Positions 24,690 to 39,800 of a DNA stretch of 64,000 nt are shown piece by piece; the stretch's first letter is position 1; every line of letters starts with the position of its first letter. The stretch is from Trochalopteron elliotii (Eukaryota; Chordata; Aves; Passeriformes; Leiothrichidae). Where the stretch lies: the NCBI GenBank assembly GCA_024734555.1, contig JANPWX010000031.1, positions 240,672 to 304,671 on the forward strand, written 5' to 3'. The notes below the pieces were generated by a model that was given only the letters and a program-made list of their open reading frames with translations, did no database searches and was not told the origin of the DNA. Both the position numbers and the translations under genes were made by a program.

Positions 24690-24845
24690 AAGCAGCCTAC
24701 AAAAACAGATATACCTGTTTGACTCTGACGGTGTGGACAATCATGGGAGACCAACTGTTGAAGACCAGCATCCTTGATCAATTTATTAATAGTCATGAGC
24801 AGTCATATGAAGAGTTTCTAAATACATTCACATATCTTTTGAAAG
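24690..24845 (+). CDS. IFTAP: IFTAP first coding exon
   Basis: The acceptor CTTTCTATTGCAG ends at 24689 and the donor is G|GTATGT after 24845. ATG 24743 starts the protein MGDQLLK and the exon codes for residues 1-34 plus one base (phase 1). The [13 protein letters not shown] motif matches the human N-terminus. The frame is open back to the acceptor without another ATG. Confidence 0.88.
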
Positions 24846-27800
24846 GTATGTAATTTCCCAAATCTCCCATTAGATACCACAGACAGAAGGAGAGGTAAAA
24901 AGAGAAGCAGTGGTATTTAGTGTAGTGCTACTCACCTGCTTTGTGACTTTCGGCAAATCCTTGTGATGCTTTTGTTTTTCCACTCAGCAGTGGGAGCCCT
25001 AAGGACAACTTTCTACAGGTTGCTTCCCAGGCTGCCATGTCTCCACAGGTGGTAGCCATTTATGCTTGCTTTAGGGAGGTGGGGGTCATGCACTGTTTGG
25101 AAGGATAGATATTTCCTAAGTACATCTTGCATTGTTTTGCCTCAGAAGTCTCTGTAAAAGAAGAGCCTAAGGAAACTACTTAATAGTGTGCGATGGCCTG
25201 AGATTAGGAGTGTGCAGTTTGGGTACTTTAACAGGTTTACTAACACTAGCCCACTGTGCTGTGCCTGTGTGAGTGCCTTCTACAAAGTGATTGCCTTCTG
25301 TGATGAAACAACTACCTGGAGGGATGTCGATATTGTCTAAATTGATTTCAGCAAGGCTTTCAACACTGTCTCCCACAACATCCTCATAGGCAAACTCAGG
25401 AAGTGTGGACTGGCTGAGTGAACAGTGAGGTGGGTTGAGAAGTGGCTGAGTGGGAGATCCCAGAGTGTCTGAGTGTCATGATCAGCAGCATAGGGTCTGG
25501 TTGGAGCCCTGTCACTGGTGGTGTCCCCCAGGGTTCAATACTGGGCCCAGTCTTGTTTAATTAATTAATCAATGACTTGGAGGAAGGGGCAGAGGCCTCC
25601 TCAGCAAGTTCCCTGCAGACACAAAGCCAGGAGGAGTGGCCCATACCCCAGAGGGCTGTGCAGCCCTTCAGAAGGGCCTCAGCAGGTTGGAGAGATGGGC
25701 AGAGAGGGACCCTCTGAAATTCAAGATGGACAAGTGCAGGGTCCTGCTCCTGGGGAAGAATAAACCCCTGCACCAGCACAGGCTGGGAGCTGAGCTCTTG
25801 GAAAGCAGCTCTGTGGAGAAGGACCTGGGGCTCCTGGTGGAAAACAAGCTGTCTGTGAGCCAGCCATGGGCAAGAAGGCCAATGGGATCCTGGGGTACCT
25901 TAGGAATAGCATTGCCAGCAGGTCACAGGAGGTGATCCTGCCCCTCTACTCAGCCCTGGTGAGTGAGGCACATCTGGAGTGCTGTGTCCAGTTCTGGGCT
26001 AGTTAGAACAAGAGAGACCTGGAGCTCCTGGAGCAGGTACATCACAGGGCTACAGAGATTATTAAGGAAGTGGAGCATCTCTCTTATTAGGAAAGGCTGA
26101 GGCAGTCTGGCCTGTTCAGCCTCAAGAAGAGACAAATCAGAGGAGACCTTATCAATGTCTATCAGTATGTGACAGGAGGGTGTCAGAGGATGGAGCCAGG
26201 CCTTTCAGTGGTGCCAAGCAAAAGGACAAGAGGCAACGGGCAGAAACTGATGCACATAAGTTCCACCTGAGCATGAGGAAGAACGTCTTTGCTGTGCAGG
26301 TGACCGAGCACTCTGCCCAGAGAGTGTGTGGAGTCATCCTCACTGAAGATACTCAAGATCTCTCTGCATACAATCCTGTACAAGGTCCTCTAGGATGAAC
26401 CTGCTTGAGCAGGAAGGTTGGACCAGGTGACCCACTGTGGTCACTTCCAGCCACTTTCACCCGTCCTGTGCCAAGCTAACAGGTAACTTGGATGAAGGTA
26501 CAGCAGGACATCAGACAGATGATGAGGCTGAAAAGATCTCATAGTCTGCAGGTGGAATAAACTGTGGAGCTTAACCTTGATCTGAGCGTTGCTGAATTAC
26601 AGAATTCCAATTCTGTACCTCAGGTCTCCATTTTTTAACCATGTCCAGACAGATGCCATAAAAATAAGTGCAAGCTGTGTATTACAATTCTTTTTACCAC
26701 TGCTTTGCGCTAAAAGTGATATGTCCTCATTTTATTGCAGAAGCACTGTATTTTTCAATTACAGCATGTGGCATGCCCCATTGATTGGTACTCAGAAGTC
26801 TGTCCTGTCCTTATCCTTTAGGCAGAACTAAGTGTCAGTCACAAGCATTGAGCAGAAAACCAGTGGGGGAGTTGAAGCTGCCACAGAAATAATCTTGTGG
26901 CAACTTTCTGTCTCTCCTCCCTATAAAATATAGAAGAGAAAGGAGACACTGGGGGATGAGATAAGAGGATTGAAAATCCAGTTCTGGTCTTCTTATGTAT
27001 GATTGATACTCTGGGGATAGCGTAGAAACATGCTGCATATCATGATGCTGCTTGCAAAAAGCCTCAGTATGTATTTCAGTCTCTTTCACTGTCACTGTAG
27101 GCATTTGCCACTAAAATCATATAAAAGGTAGAGCTTTACCTGAATCAAATGCTTAGAAATGCAGGTTCTTATGATGGGGTGAACTGAACAGCTCAACTTG
27201 TTTTCTTCCCACTTTCATTTTCCTTTAAAAGTACCCAACGTGCTGGTTCACATTATAAACCAATGACCTGCAAAAATTCTACTTAAAGCATAAAACATAC
27301 ATTGTCATCTGATAGATTTTTGTCTGTCCTAACACTGGACACAGAAAACACACAAAACTAATTGGATCCCATTGATTGCAGAGTAACATTTACAGAAGGT
27401 AATTTTCACTTGTGCATGAAGTTATACTAGGTGTGCAGTTGGCATTGCAAGGATATTTTCAGCTGAAGTTTCTATGTTTTTCATGAAATTATCTCATAAG
27501 AATCTGATACCCTAGTTATTTTTAAATTTTTCTTCATATGTTAAATTTACAGACAGTGAAGCTGTAAAGAAAATTTCTTGAGTAGAAGGACCTAAGCATC
27601 CTTGGCTGTTCTGGCCTGGCTAAAAAGAACATTTTGAGGCTATAAATAGCCTGGAATGACCTCCTGTGAGTACATTAGGACCTTCTGCTGAGAGTATAGT
27701 TTCATTCTTATAAATGTGGGAAACGGGATTATTGAATTCTTACATTCCTGACTTCAGTTTGGCTTTTTAAGAATTGCTAATATCCTAATCAAGAAAGTCA

Positions 27801-30800
27801 CATTTTTAGAATGTTGTCTTTATATTGTATCTGAATGTGTGATATTACCTTTGAGTACTTCTATTATTCCTTGTGCTATATTGAAAAGATACTCTCTTAG
27901 TTCACATAGAACAAGGTTTGGTCTCAAAATAAGTCCTTCTAAATTCTGTGTAATTGGTTTCATGATGTGTGTTGGGTTTAACTAACACAGAGACATGTTG
28001 TAACTTAGCTGGACCATAAAATTGCATCTTTGAGATGGGATTTTAATCTTCCAGATTTTAATATTCCTAAAAATTCCCAGTGGTTCTATTTTTTTAAAGT
28101 GTGCTTGGTGCAGTGAGAAAATGAGAGTTCATAGACTAATTGACAAGTAAATCCTATATTAAGACTACTGCTTCACGTCTACAGATCTGATGGAAAATGG
28201 ATAAACATACATAAATACATTTTTAAAACTCTGACCTCAGCATTTAAAACATACTGCTCCAACAGAACATGACCTATATAGCTTAAATAAATAATATTTT
28301 AAAATTATAGGAGTACTTCCTCTGTAAGTGGAAAATTTTTAAAACCTTTTTCATTGATTCTGTAATGGACAGACATTTGAGCGCCAGGTTAAAATTCTAG
28401 TTAAGTCTTTTTATTTTTCCTCTTTAGGGCATCCAAACTGTGTTTTTTGTCACAGGGATAATTTTAACAAGATGAATATATAGGTGAAAGGGCTGGTGAA
28501 CCCATGGGAATGTAATTTAGCATTTAGAGCACGAGTCCAGAACGATGAAATCTTTCGTACTCACTGTTAAGCTTTGCAGTTGAGGGAGCCTCCGAAGAGA
28601 TGAATTTACAAAGGAGTGGATAATACAGATTTCCGTAGATGTGGTCAATGAGTTGTATGTTCAGAACTACACACTTCCCAGAAAAACTTTGGACAAAATC
28701 TCATGTAAATCCATCCAACCTTGCTTTTGAAAAATTGCTGCAGAAGACAATATAGCCTCTTTCAAGTCTTAGGGAGAGTGTTTGAAATCTGGTGCAGAGC
28801 TATGATGCTCAAAATCAGAAGGCAGCATCTGCTCATTTTTTAAAACTCAGAGGAAAAATGGGAAATTCACTGGAACATAAAATATCTCATTTGACCTTGC
28901 ACAAAAAATACAGAAAAAAAAAAAACCCAAATGGTCCAAGCTTCAAAATTTTCATCTAGATTTTAAATGACTTCTCTCCCACTTCTAAAAATACAGGATT
29001 AGAGATCATTCAGCTGGATAGGAAAATGTTGCCATGAATAAAATTCTTACCCAAGTCCAAGTTAGGATTTGCATTTTATTTTTCATGGTTCTGGGCGTTT
29101 GACCACTAGGATTAAATGAATTCCATTCCTGCTGTTAATTTTGGTGTATTTCATGCACCTCCCACTGCCTGGCAGTATACTGAAGTCCAGGGATTTTGAT
29201 TAGACCCATCTGAGCAAGCCAGGGCTTGAATCGAAACTTTGTAGCCTCTTTGTACTGTTGTTTTTAAGCTTCTGTGCTGAAGAAACTGTCAAGTGGAGCA
29301 AGTTTGGAAGTGACTGATCACTTCTGTGCTTGCAGGTGGCATGCAAGAGCCATATTCTGTGTTGTGCTCAGATTAACTTAATTCCCCAGTGAAAGCTGGG
29401 CAAGGTATTCCTTTCACAGTCCGTTTGACTGTAGCTGTCTGCTTCCTTTTTACATTAACCACATTTAGGAAAAACAACTTTAAACTTCCTCTACAAGTGT
29501 CAGTGGAGGCACTTCACAAACGTCAGTCTTCACAGCAGAAAGCATAGCAGAGAGCTATATAAAAAGTGGCAGTAAATGCACTTTTATTTTAAAAATGGAC
29601 TAGTAGGACAATGCTAACCCCAAGAGAAATTTCAGCCTATGAGTAAATTGGCCAGTAAAAGCAACTAGACAGTTCAGTAAAACTAATTAAATTAATCTCT
29701 CATCCCCAGGGAACTTAAACAGGGCATGAAATAGGGAAACAGTGTCAATTCAGAGCTTTTTATTGATGTGTTGTGCTGGATCATTTGATAGAATTGGTTG
29801 GGAGACAAAATTTGCAATTTTCTATTGATCATGAATTCAGTAGCTCTCTCTATGTAGCCTTTATTCAATATAGTGTAAAATCAAATACCATACAGAGCCC
29901 CTAAGTGCCAGAAAAAATCCCAGACATAGAGATGCAAACTTAATAGATTATTTTTGAAATAATAATAACTGATCTGTTTTATGGATATTTGTTGTCCTGG
30001 TATTTGCTCTGCAAGAGACTTCATCTCAATTGTATAGACAGAAAAAAATATGCCTGAAGAAGGGAAATGACTCATGTGCATTTGCCCAGTAGCTCAGTGG
30101 CAGCACCAGATAAGTACAGAGGCACTCAGACTCCTGGAAACTTGAACAGCCCTTGAACAGTAGTGCTTCCCTAATAGCAATTCTTTGTTCTTTTCTGTGA
30201 TGTCTTTATTACTAAACAATTTCTGAAGAGTATTTCAGATTAAAAAAAAAAAAAAGGATTTTCATTCTCTTTCAGAGATTTTGTAGAACATAGAAAGGGA
30301 AATATTTAGTAATTTTGCTGTTGATACTTTGGTAGAGGTTCTATCCTATAGTGGCATATTGGCAGTATTGAATTCTAGTAATATAAAAAGTAGTAACACA
30401 GAGTGAACTCTGCTGCACCTCATCACCTTGTCTAGAAAGGCATCAAAGTGCACTAAATGCAGCTGTTGGCTTAGTTTCATGTATTGCAGTGAGCTGAGGA
30501 AGCCCTCTTTCCACATGTGGGAATGAGCCAAAGTAAATAATGTCAGAGATCTGAGCTGTGTACAGGTGACTCAACAGGACAATCAGAAACAGAAGTCGAG
30601 TGATTTCACTTCCAATTTAGTGCTGAGCTCTTTGTAGAATTGGGTACTTTTCAGTGTTCAGTATAAAATTAAATGGAAATGCCTAATTTCAAGAAAGTAG
30701 GTATTTGCCTTTAAAAAAAAAAAAAAATCAAGCCTTTTAGGTAGCCTTAATGTTGTGATTGTAATGTCCAAATTCCAGCATTTTCAAAACTCATGGGCTT

Positions 30801-33800
30801 TCTGACATTTTATTTTGTACCCACCTGCTGTCATCTTTTTTATATTACTTGTTAAAAAAGGAGTACTTTGTATGAAGATGTCAGATGCTTTTAATTATAT
30901 ACAATTTGCTTGTTTCTTACAGCACTTACCTACTAGCCTATTAGTGCTGAATTATTCTAGGATGCAAGCACACAGAAAGTCTTCAAGATTGAGTGTGCCC
31001 TGATTTATTAATACATCATATTTTTTTAAAGTGCTCCCAACATTTGTATTTAGTGGAGTTTCCTTGTGCTGAGGAGAACTTTAAGCAAATTTGTGGTTTC
31101 TTTGACTGTAAAAAAAACCCAAAAAGCCAAGTACTTAAGAAATAAATACATTCTGATTTTGCTAGCTAAGGTTCAAAGTATGGCTTAGTATAACCCAAAC
31201 TCAAAAAGAAGTCTGGAGTTCTTGTACATCTGTTGAAAGAAACAGGATTTTGCTTGTACAAGCTGCTGAAATGATGAAGTGCACGTTTGCCTTGTTATTT
31301 AAGTGACAGCATTAGTATTCAAATGGAGAAGGTATCCAGCAGCAACACTGCTGAGCTGTGAAAGAATCATATGAATTTTTAAATGATCAGATGGGGTGAA
31401 TGAGGAATAAACAGGAAATACTGCCTCTTTTCTAACACTGAGACTATCAAAAGCACAACAGAGACATAGATATTGATACAGATAAACACTACATAAAACC
31501 TGAACACATAGGTTCCATTAAGTACAAAGGGAGAGATACTGATACAATAAGAAAAGCTAAACTTTTGAAAATTAGGAGCTCAGTTAGTTTTAGAGAAGTA
31601 TTTCTGTACATTAAGCTACAGCAGGTCTGTGAGAATGGTTCAAATATACTTGAGAATAGTCGTTCATCTTTTCCCTGAAGGAGCACATAAAAAAATCCTT
31701 TCCTGACTTATTTTTAAACATGCTACAATAAGTCTCCAAAAGTGGCAGTCAAAAGTAACTTTTAGGTTAGAATTAGTCCCACTGAAATGACTTGTCCCAG
31801 TCCATGGAATATATATTTATCCTAGCTGAGAAGATAATACAGTGGAATTTCCTTAAGAAATGGGTAAATTTAAATTAAAAAATCAAGCCCATGTTACTGA
31901 TTATAGTAAAACTTGACTTTTTTTGAAGGGGAAAAAAAAAGCTAAACAATACTTTGTGCTGATTACTTGTCATTTAATCAGGATAAGATCATAGATGTTA
32001 GGGGAAAAGGCTGCACCAGCTGAATTTTTGTGTTACGAATACTAATTTGCACACTGGGGTGAATGTTTTAGGCAAGTTTTTGCTGTAAAGGATCTCTGCT
32101 TGCTCAGTACTACTGTGAGATCACTGCTGTAGAAATTAATGTGGATTTTCATGGAGTAAGATTGGAACCGACCTTACAGGAATTCAGGTGGTTACAGGAT
32201 AGACAATTCAGATGCTGAGTGTGGGCAGATATGGTACAATATCTATAAAACATCCAGTGCCTGTTTGGGTGGCATCAGGAGGCTAAGCCCTTAGACTCTT
32301 AAAACAGGACTACATGATGATGTTTGGGGGCCTGAATTACACCTGAATTGCTCTTAATTTTTGACAGGCATATAGGACTCTATTACTGAAATTCTCCAAG
32401 TACATACTATATGGGATAATGGGACTTCTTGTCTTGAAAAGCAGGACAAACTGTATTGATTTACAGCAGTTTATACGTAAAAATACATGTAAGCAGAAAG
32501 GTACCTGGTTAACATAAATCAGAATGGCTTTTTTAGGCTAAGTAACTTTAAAACACTATAGGTAAATACAGGTAGTTCTAGAGTGTTACCACCTTGTGAA
32601 TATGTCAAAGTGGTATTTTATGAAAACATTTCAGTGACAGCCTTTTTTTTTTGTCTTAAAATGGTTGCTGATGGTGTGTTTGAAGAATACAAAAAGTGAC
32701 TGAACATGACATTTGTACTTGTGACTTCTGTTCAGGACAGTTATTATGGTACTCTGAGTAAAATTGTTTTGGTTTTTTTTTGTTCAGGAGTCCTGCAGAA
32801 AGTCACTATAATACTTGAATTCCAGGTTTTCCATCAAAGCATAACTTGGAAGAGATTTAAGGGATTCATAGGCTTTCTGCTGGCCCTCAGTCCAGGATTT
32901 GAGGACAAAAAAGTAAATTGGAACTTTAAATACTAGCTTTGCTGTATGGGTTTTTTTTTGTTGTTGTTGTTTTCTAGCTAAAGGGGCCTGTTCCTAAATC
33001 TCAACGAGTTTTTGTTTTTAAAATAATTAATCCAATTGAAAAAAGGTGGGAAGTACCTGGTAGTTTGAATTGTTTTGTCCAGTGTATCATCCCAAGCCAG
33101 GTATTCTATGATATGTTATTGATTGCTGTGTCTAGTCTGGCTTTGAAATCCTTCAGACCATGAGAATTTTATCATTCTTCTGGGCCTACTATGTCATCTG
33201 AGAGATTTCACTGACAGTAAGTTTTTCCTTATAATACAGGTAGCTCTTTTCTCTGGTTTTGTGATAAGTGACTCCATTATTCTTTGAAATATGTGGGTGA
33301 TCACTAGACATTCTCAAAAAATTCTTGTCCAAATTGGAAGACAAAGAGAATTTTAGGCAATATAGAGGATAGATAGCAGGAGAGAAAAAAATTATCAAGT
33401 TGGATATCCTTTTTGATTGAAACATGTTTCTGAAGTCAACACCATACTCTTAGTGACACACAATTATGATGGATACTGCTCTTGAGAGACTCACATGTAC
33501 TTTTCTAGAGACGTAAGTTGGCTTGTTATTTCATTTTTAAGATACTGACAGTGAAATGACTAAAAAGTGAGACAGAATCTGTCTGCAGAATAAATATGTG
33601 GATCTTTATATCATTTCAACTTTTTCTTCTTCTGCCACATTTTGTTGTGTTTGTATCCCTTATTTTTGATTTTTATCACATATTGTGAAGGCCACTGTTC
33701 TACAACAGGATCTTGGCAGGGTGAGAGCTGTGACTGTGAATAATGAGTCAATTATCACTTAGTCAGGGGAAAGGCAGAGTGATCCTCTTGCTGGCTTGAA

Positions 33801-36800
33801 TGTGATCCTTCCTTCTTCCCCTTCTCTTTAAAAAGTAAGGACAGAAATGGTAGAAATTCAGAAGACTATAAAAAAAAATACACCTGTGGTGCTTGTCTTC
33901 AGATCGTAGTTTCTTTAACTTTAGAACAACCTATGTGTGTTTTTTTTAATAATATTTTTCAAGTTCATTACAGTTACTGCTTCAAAGTAGCCAGTTATGT
34001 GATGCATGCATTGGGAGAATATAGGTGCCAGTTGTTGCTTTTGGCAGCTGAAGTTGGCTCTTACTGGTCCTGAGGGACTGTGCTCAAGGCTGGCAACATA
34101 ACATTTAAATCACCTTCCCCCTTTAATTTATATGGCATGGCCTCATTATGCACATGGTTGCATAGTTGATATTCTGTCCACAGAACTGCATTTAACAACT
34201 GCTTTGTGTTGCTTGGGCATTTTTCTTCTGAATTTTTCTTCACAAGCAGTCATGAATCTAGTATCACATTGCAGTGCTGAATGTGATACAGTGTTTCATC
34301 AAATGTAATGTTTAATTGTCTCTAAGCCAATAACTCTGCAATGGTCTTAACCTGAAAAAGGTTTTTGTCAAAAGTTTATGACTGATCTCTTAGGAAAAGG
34401 GATAGTGCTTCTAAACTGCAGTCTGGGATTGGTAAATGGCACATAAATACTCTGAAAGCACTTGATTTCTTACTAGCTCATTTAATCTATCTAGCTATTT
34501 ACCTGTGACAATAGCTCAGATGTCCAGAAAATGTATAACCTAATAAAGCAAGTTTGTCAGCTCGTATGTGCACCTAATTATAACTGCCTAATTATAACTA
34601 TGTGTCATAAGTCTTTTGAAGCTAAAAGTGATATTATTTTTTTTTGGAGAATTCTTTGGAGAACCTATATTTTTGAGAAGGATGATCTGATTCATAGCCC
34701 AGAAGAATGACCACAGTGGTATGCAAGAAAAACATGGGCTAGTGCAGGAATATCATGTTTACTCAGGGTCTGTTTGCCTTATGAATTATGTTTCTGATCA
34801 TTCCAGTGATGATTTCTTTTGTCTCTCTGTTGGTCTGGTGAGAAAAGCATATGGCTTCCAGAATCTTTTTATCACTTCTTATGCAGAAATGCTCCTGATG
34901 TGCACAGGGAGGACACTGGGTCGGTCCTCAGGCCCTGTTGGTACTCTACTGGTCTGCAGATGTTTGGCTGCATTATTTGCCAATACACATTTGCCCCAAA
35001 ATACATTAATATTCTTTTGTGGCTTGTCAGTCTTTAAGATAAAAACTTGCAAATTCTTAGGATAAAACAGGAAGCCCATCCTGTTTTACTACTAAAGTAA
35101 AAAAAGATTGACCTTTTTTGAGCTAGCCATCTAGTCCTTCCTGTAAAGTAGGGTGACAGTGAAATCATCATCAAATAGTGGGTAACTGTTTTACCAGTCA
35201 TGAATTTAAAAGACAGTTTCGTGTCTAATGCTGCTTCATTTCCGCAGCTTAAAAAGAGAGTATGTTGGGAAAAGTGATGTCTCATATGAGTTGCTGTATC
35301 CAAATACTGTTTTAGGAAAGTACTTGCTAAAGAAGCAGGGAGAAGCAAGATGTTACAGAGACCTGGGATTTAGGAATTATTCAGAGAATCCATCTGTTAT
35401 CTGAGCATCAAAACCTGTTTGCTAGGTTGTTCTGGTGTGGTGCAGTTTGCATTCTATGAACCCTGGCTCTTTTAAGTGTGGATTTCAGATCATGCCCAGC
35501 CTGCCAGCCCTTTCTGTGTGTCACAGTAACTGCATCACAGAGCTGTCCCAGGGAATTAATAATTCTTTGCTGTATGGCTCAATGTGGTAACCCCAAAGGC
35601 ATAATTAAAACTCTCCACAAGAATTACTTCAATGCTTATAATACATAATTATGCTTTAGAAATGCAATGCAGTGTTTCCTATTGTTGCAAAGTAAATTTT
35701 TCAAGCTAAACCCAAAAAGCTTAATTAAATGAGCATTCATTTTTCATTAAGAACATGTGGTGTGAAGTTAATTTTAATCGATTGACCTGTAGCTGCTCCT
35801 TATTTGGTAATGGGACTTTTAAAATAAAATGTACTGCATTTTTATTTTGGCTGTGATTACTTTATTTTTTTGCCTGGTTGAAGGTAAAAAACCCAACTAT
35901 TCAGCATGGGTTTGGAAATCCAGACTTCCAAGCTCATAGTAGTCAGCTTCTAGATCCAGTAAGGTGTAACCTTACTGTCTTGCTTTTTGGGGTATTTCAA
36001 TTCTTGGTTGATTTTATAAAGCTTTCTTCATAAAATTGCATAGGCTTTTGTGATAATTAATTCCTCAGTATTGAGGAATAGGTGCAATTGAAGTTCAGAC
36101 TGTGTATTCAGTTTTATGGTGAAGTCTGGTAAAGTTTTATGGTAAAGTTTTATTTTATACATAAAATATATGTTGTAAATACAACATATGTACATAAAAT
36201 ATGTTGTACATGGAAGCTTTCATGAGGGAAGATGAATGTAAAAAAGTCAGTATTAAATACAATTAAATACATGCTTTTCTTTTTATTGGATAATGCATTA
36301 TGTTATCTGATCTGGTGTGATTCTGCTTGCAGAGAAAGAGGGAAAGACAATTCAGGGAAGTAAATTGGACTCCTTAAGAAAAAAATGTTCTACTTGTGAG
36401 TTACCAAACAGAAATAAACAGGATGGCTCACCTGAAAGAAGCAAAGAAATGTGGGTGTCATTTTCACCACGGACACCAAATGGGAATGAGGTAACGAGTT
36501 AACATTTGTCCATGTGGACGAGCACCACATTTAAACAGATGAAAATATGGAGAGATACACTGTCCAAATGTTACAGGCTAGTGGTATTTATCCTATTTGA
36601 GGCAAATATTTAAAATACTACCTACGTGTTAAGTGCTTAGAGAGGCACCTGCAGAGATCATGTTTGGCGGTGGCATTTGCCCTGCTGAAGAGCTGCCATA
36701 ATCTGGCTAAAAAATGAGGCACCCTGCAATGAGCTAAGTAATGCTTTCACTGGAGACTGCAGTTTGTGGTAGAGGTTGGCAAAAAGGAAAAAAAACTCTG

Positions 36801-39800
36801 GAGAGTATGGACACCAGCATGGACAGATTTATTTTGTTTCTTTTTTGTAGATTTTAGGAAGTACAGAGTTCTGTATTAATGAAGCTGTGTTACTGCCTGA
36901 AGTAAACAGTAGGCAGGTCAGGGGCATTTTTGATCTCCTGAAACATAAGGGATTAGGGATTTATTGTGTAGGGACAAGAAAACACCAGACATCATCTAGA
37001 AGGGAGTGAGATGGAAATCTGATTCAACTTGTTAAGAACTTCTGCCTTCCTGCCTGAATAACAAATAATTTAGCTGTGATCTAGTCTGTGCTCAAAATTT
37101 CCTTTCATTAAACTTTTATTACAAAAGAAGTAGCAAGTCCTTTTGTGAAACACACAGAGCAACACACTGAAGTGTTTTCAAATGATGGGCCTGCCAGGCC
37201 TCAGAGCACAAGCTGCCACTTTGCTCCTTACTAGGACATGTCTTTGAGGTAGAATCAAGCAAGGCTTTCAAAACAATTAGATTCTGTCAGTTGACTGTGT
37301 AATAATAATGACAATATTTTTGCCATTTTTTCATAAGAGCTATTGTTTCCTTATTGGTATAATTTATCTTTGTGTCTCTTACTTGAGCCACATTGAATTG
37401 TCTTTCTGCCACATAAAGCAATGTACAACTTCCATTATCCTTTGTGTGAAGAACAGAACTGCCATAAACCTTTATGTGTGTTTTTGTTTCTGAAAAAGAA
37501 AAAACTTCAGACATGGCTGCACATTTTTGTCACATTAGCAGTTTAAGAAACAAATACAATAATAGTAGAATTCAGCAGAAAAATTGCAGTGTAGTAGCAG
37601 GAAGAGGCTGTAAAGCAGTAAGTTGACCACTGTAACCTTTAAGCCTGCCCTGAGAAAGGAAAATGGGGAAAACACTGGTATTGAAAACAATGCTACTGTT
37701 CTAAATGCTGCTTTTTAGGCATGCTGTGATTACTTGCACTGTTGTTCCAATTGATTCAGTCTGGTCCCATGTAGGTTTTCAGAGAATTACTTGTAGCTGT
37801 TCTATTTTCAGGAGCATTCCATTCACTTCTTAAAAATTTTTATATAGAACATATATAAAGCTGAGTAAAGCTGTGTTCTAGGGGACCCTTCCTGAGCAGG
37901 GACAAGATGACCTGCAGTGGTGCCTTCCAACCTTACCCATTCTGTGATTCTGTGAAATATGTATAAATCAGTAGGAGGTTTGATTGTGATTTTGATTCTG
38001 GTTCATGCATGTAAGTATTTCTGCTCGTCTATCTACAGACAGTGGTGAGTGAGAGCTCAACAGCTGGTGTCTCTGATGGAAATAATCTCAGTCTGTCTGA
38101 AAGAGTGAAGGTAAGGTTTTCTTTTATTTTCTTCAAAGTGGGGATTATGAGCAGAACCTGACTGATTTTTCCTGAATTAATTTACAAATTACTTGCAATC
38201 TGTTGATGTATTTCTTTCCCTTCAGTGGGAATGAGAGCAATCCAATTTTTTTTCTAATGTTAATGAGTATGTACTTTTAAAGTGTAAAGGTTATGCAAGT
38301 CTTGATGAGAGTGTTTTTCAACCAGGTTGGAAAAAATTATCTGAGAGCTTCTTTAATTACTTTGTGGAAATGCAGAAGAAAATCCAGGGCATGTAGTCAA
38401 TCCTCTATGGTAACACTATTTTCAGATAGGCTGGGAAAAATCTTTCATTCTCATCCTGTGCATCTATTCAGAATGTTACCTGAAATGAGAAATGTCTTGT
38501 CTTTTGGTATGTTTTAAATAGTTTAGATTGTTCAAGGGACATTAGCCTGAGAAAACAGTAGAGCAAAGCCCCAGGTGAAATACTAGAAGTGTAATAAGTC
38601 TTCATTTTTTTATTTCTTAATCAATTCACCATTAGTGTCAAAACAGAAGGATCAAGCTCTAGTTTGCCTACAGCATGTACTCTCTTTGTGCCATATGAAA
38701 TGAGCTTGCAAAATTGCATAGTAACTTATCATGCATCATTTTCCCATGAAAATATTTTACTTCTCCATCTTCCCACTAAGTTCCTGAAAAAGTTACTGTA
38801 CAGCTTGAGCTTCCTTCCCATCACTTAAGCTGATATGTGGTAATTTTGGCAGTAAATCTTTGACTATACCTAGAAGTATTTCCTTTGGGTTACACATTTC
38901 AAAGAAAATTCATATGCTTTCTTGGAAAAATGCAGGGGAAAATGGAGAAGATGAAGCAGACAATTTAATGCATTTTTGCCTTGCTCTAGAGTGTACTATA
39001 AGGGATGGAGCTGATATATTTTGATCTATTTTCCAATTTGGGTTTTTATGGCAGGTGGACAAGTATTTAAGCTTGGAAGATGTAGACACAGATGAAGAGA
39101 CATGCAATGGTAGGTTTCCCCACTTCGTATTCACCATCTTTTTCTGTCTTTGAATGCAAGTGTGTGAACATTGATTAAAGAACTGCTTCTCCCCTAAAAG
39201 ATATGGTCTTCCTCAGTTCTTCTATTGCTAGAAAACTCCCCACATTGCCCCAGTTCCCCAAACTGAAGTACTGATTTCCCCACTCTAAGAGGTAATGAAA
39301 TAATAAATCAAGAGGAACATTTATTGTACTTTGTCCTCGTGAACAGGTTTTTTTTTTCAAGCTTTTCTAGAAGTGCAGAGTGCTTCTTGTTTGCAACATC
39401 TCTCCATATTAATGCATTTCTATTTTGTATTGAAATTACTTTGATTACAAAAGTTTTTTTGTAAAGTAATGTGGGTGCTAAGAGACAGTGCTGTAAAGTG
39501 GAAATATTTAATGAAAATGCTGTCCCTGCCTATTAAAACAATTTCATCCTGGGCTTAAAATAGATTAGACTAATTCTGAATTCGCAGTGAATTTCTTTAA
39601 AAATCCAATTAGGAGCATTTTGAGTTGTGTTGAATTGTTCTGTACATCTATAATAGTTTTAACTCTCCCACCTCCAAAAAGTGAATGGAATACTAATGTC
39701 TATGGTTGTTTGTCTATCACAGGTCCTTGTATGGTCTTTATTACAACCAGAACTGACAATCTTTTGGTATTTAAATTCATTTTCCTCATCTATACCTGTG

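Larger units (their letters stand above)
24846..36332 (+). other. IFTAP: IFTAP intron between coding exons 1 and 2
   Basis: An 11.5-kb intron, AT-rich. It holds a MIR-like fragment (24925-25010), a truncated CR1 (about 25270-26465), a second MIR-like fragment (30040-30145), a 14-bp tandem duplication (34573-34600), a CNE-like stretch (35440-35880) and a small inverted repeat (36168-36189). Poly(A) tracts occur near 30242 and 30714. Confidence 0.75.

Noticed and set aside
25561..26398. Small open frames on both strands near 25.6-26.4 kb
   Set aside because: They are pieces of a decayed CR1 LINE, not host genes.
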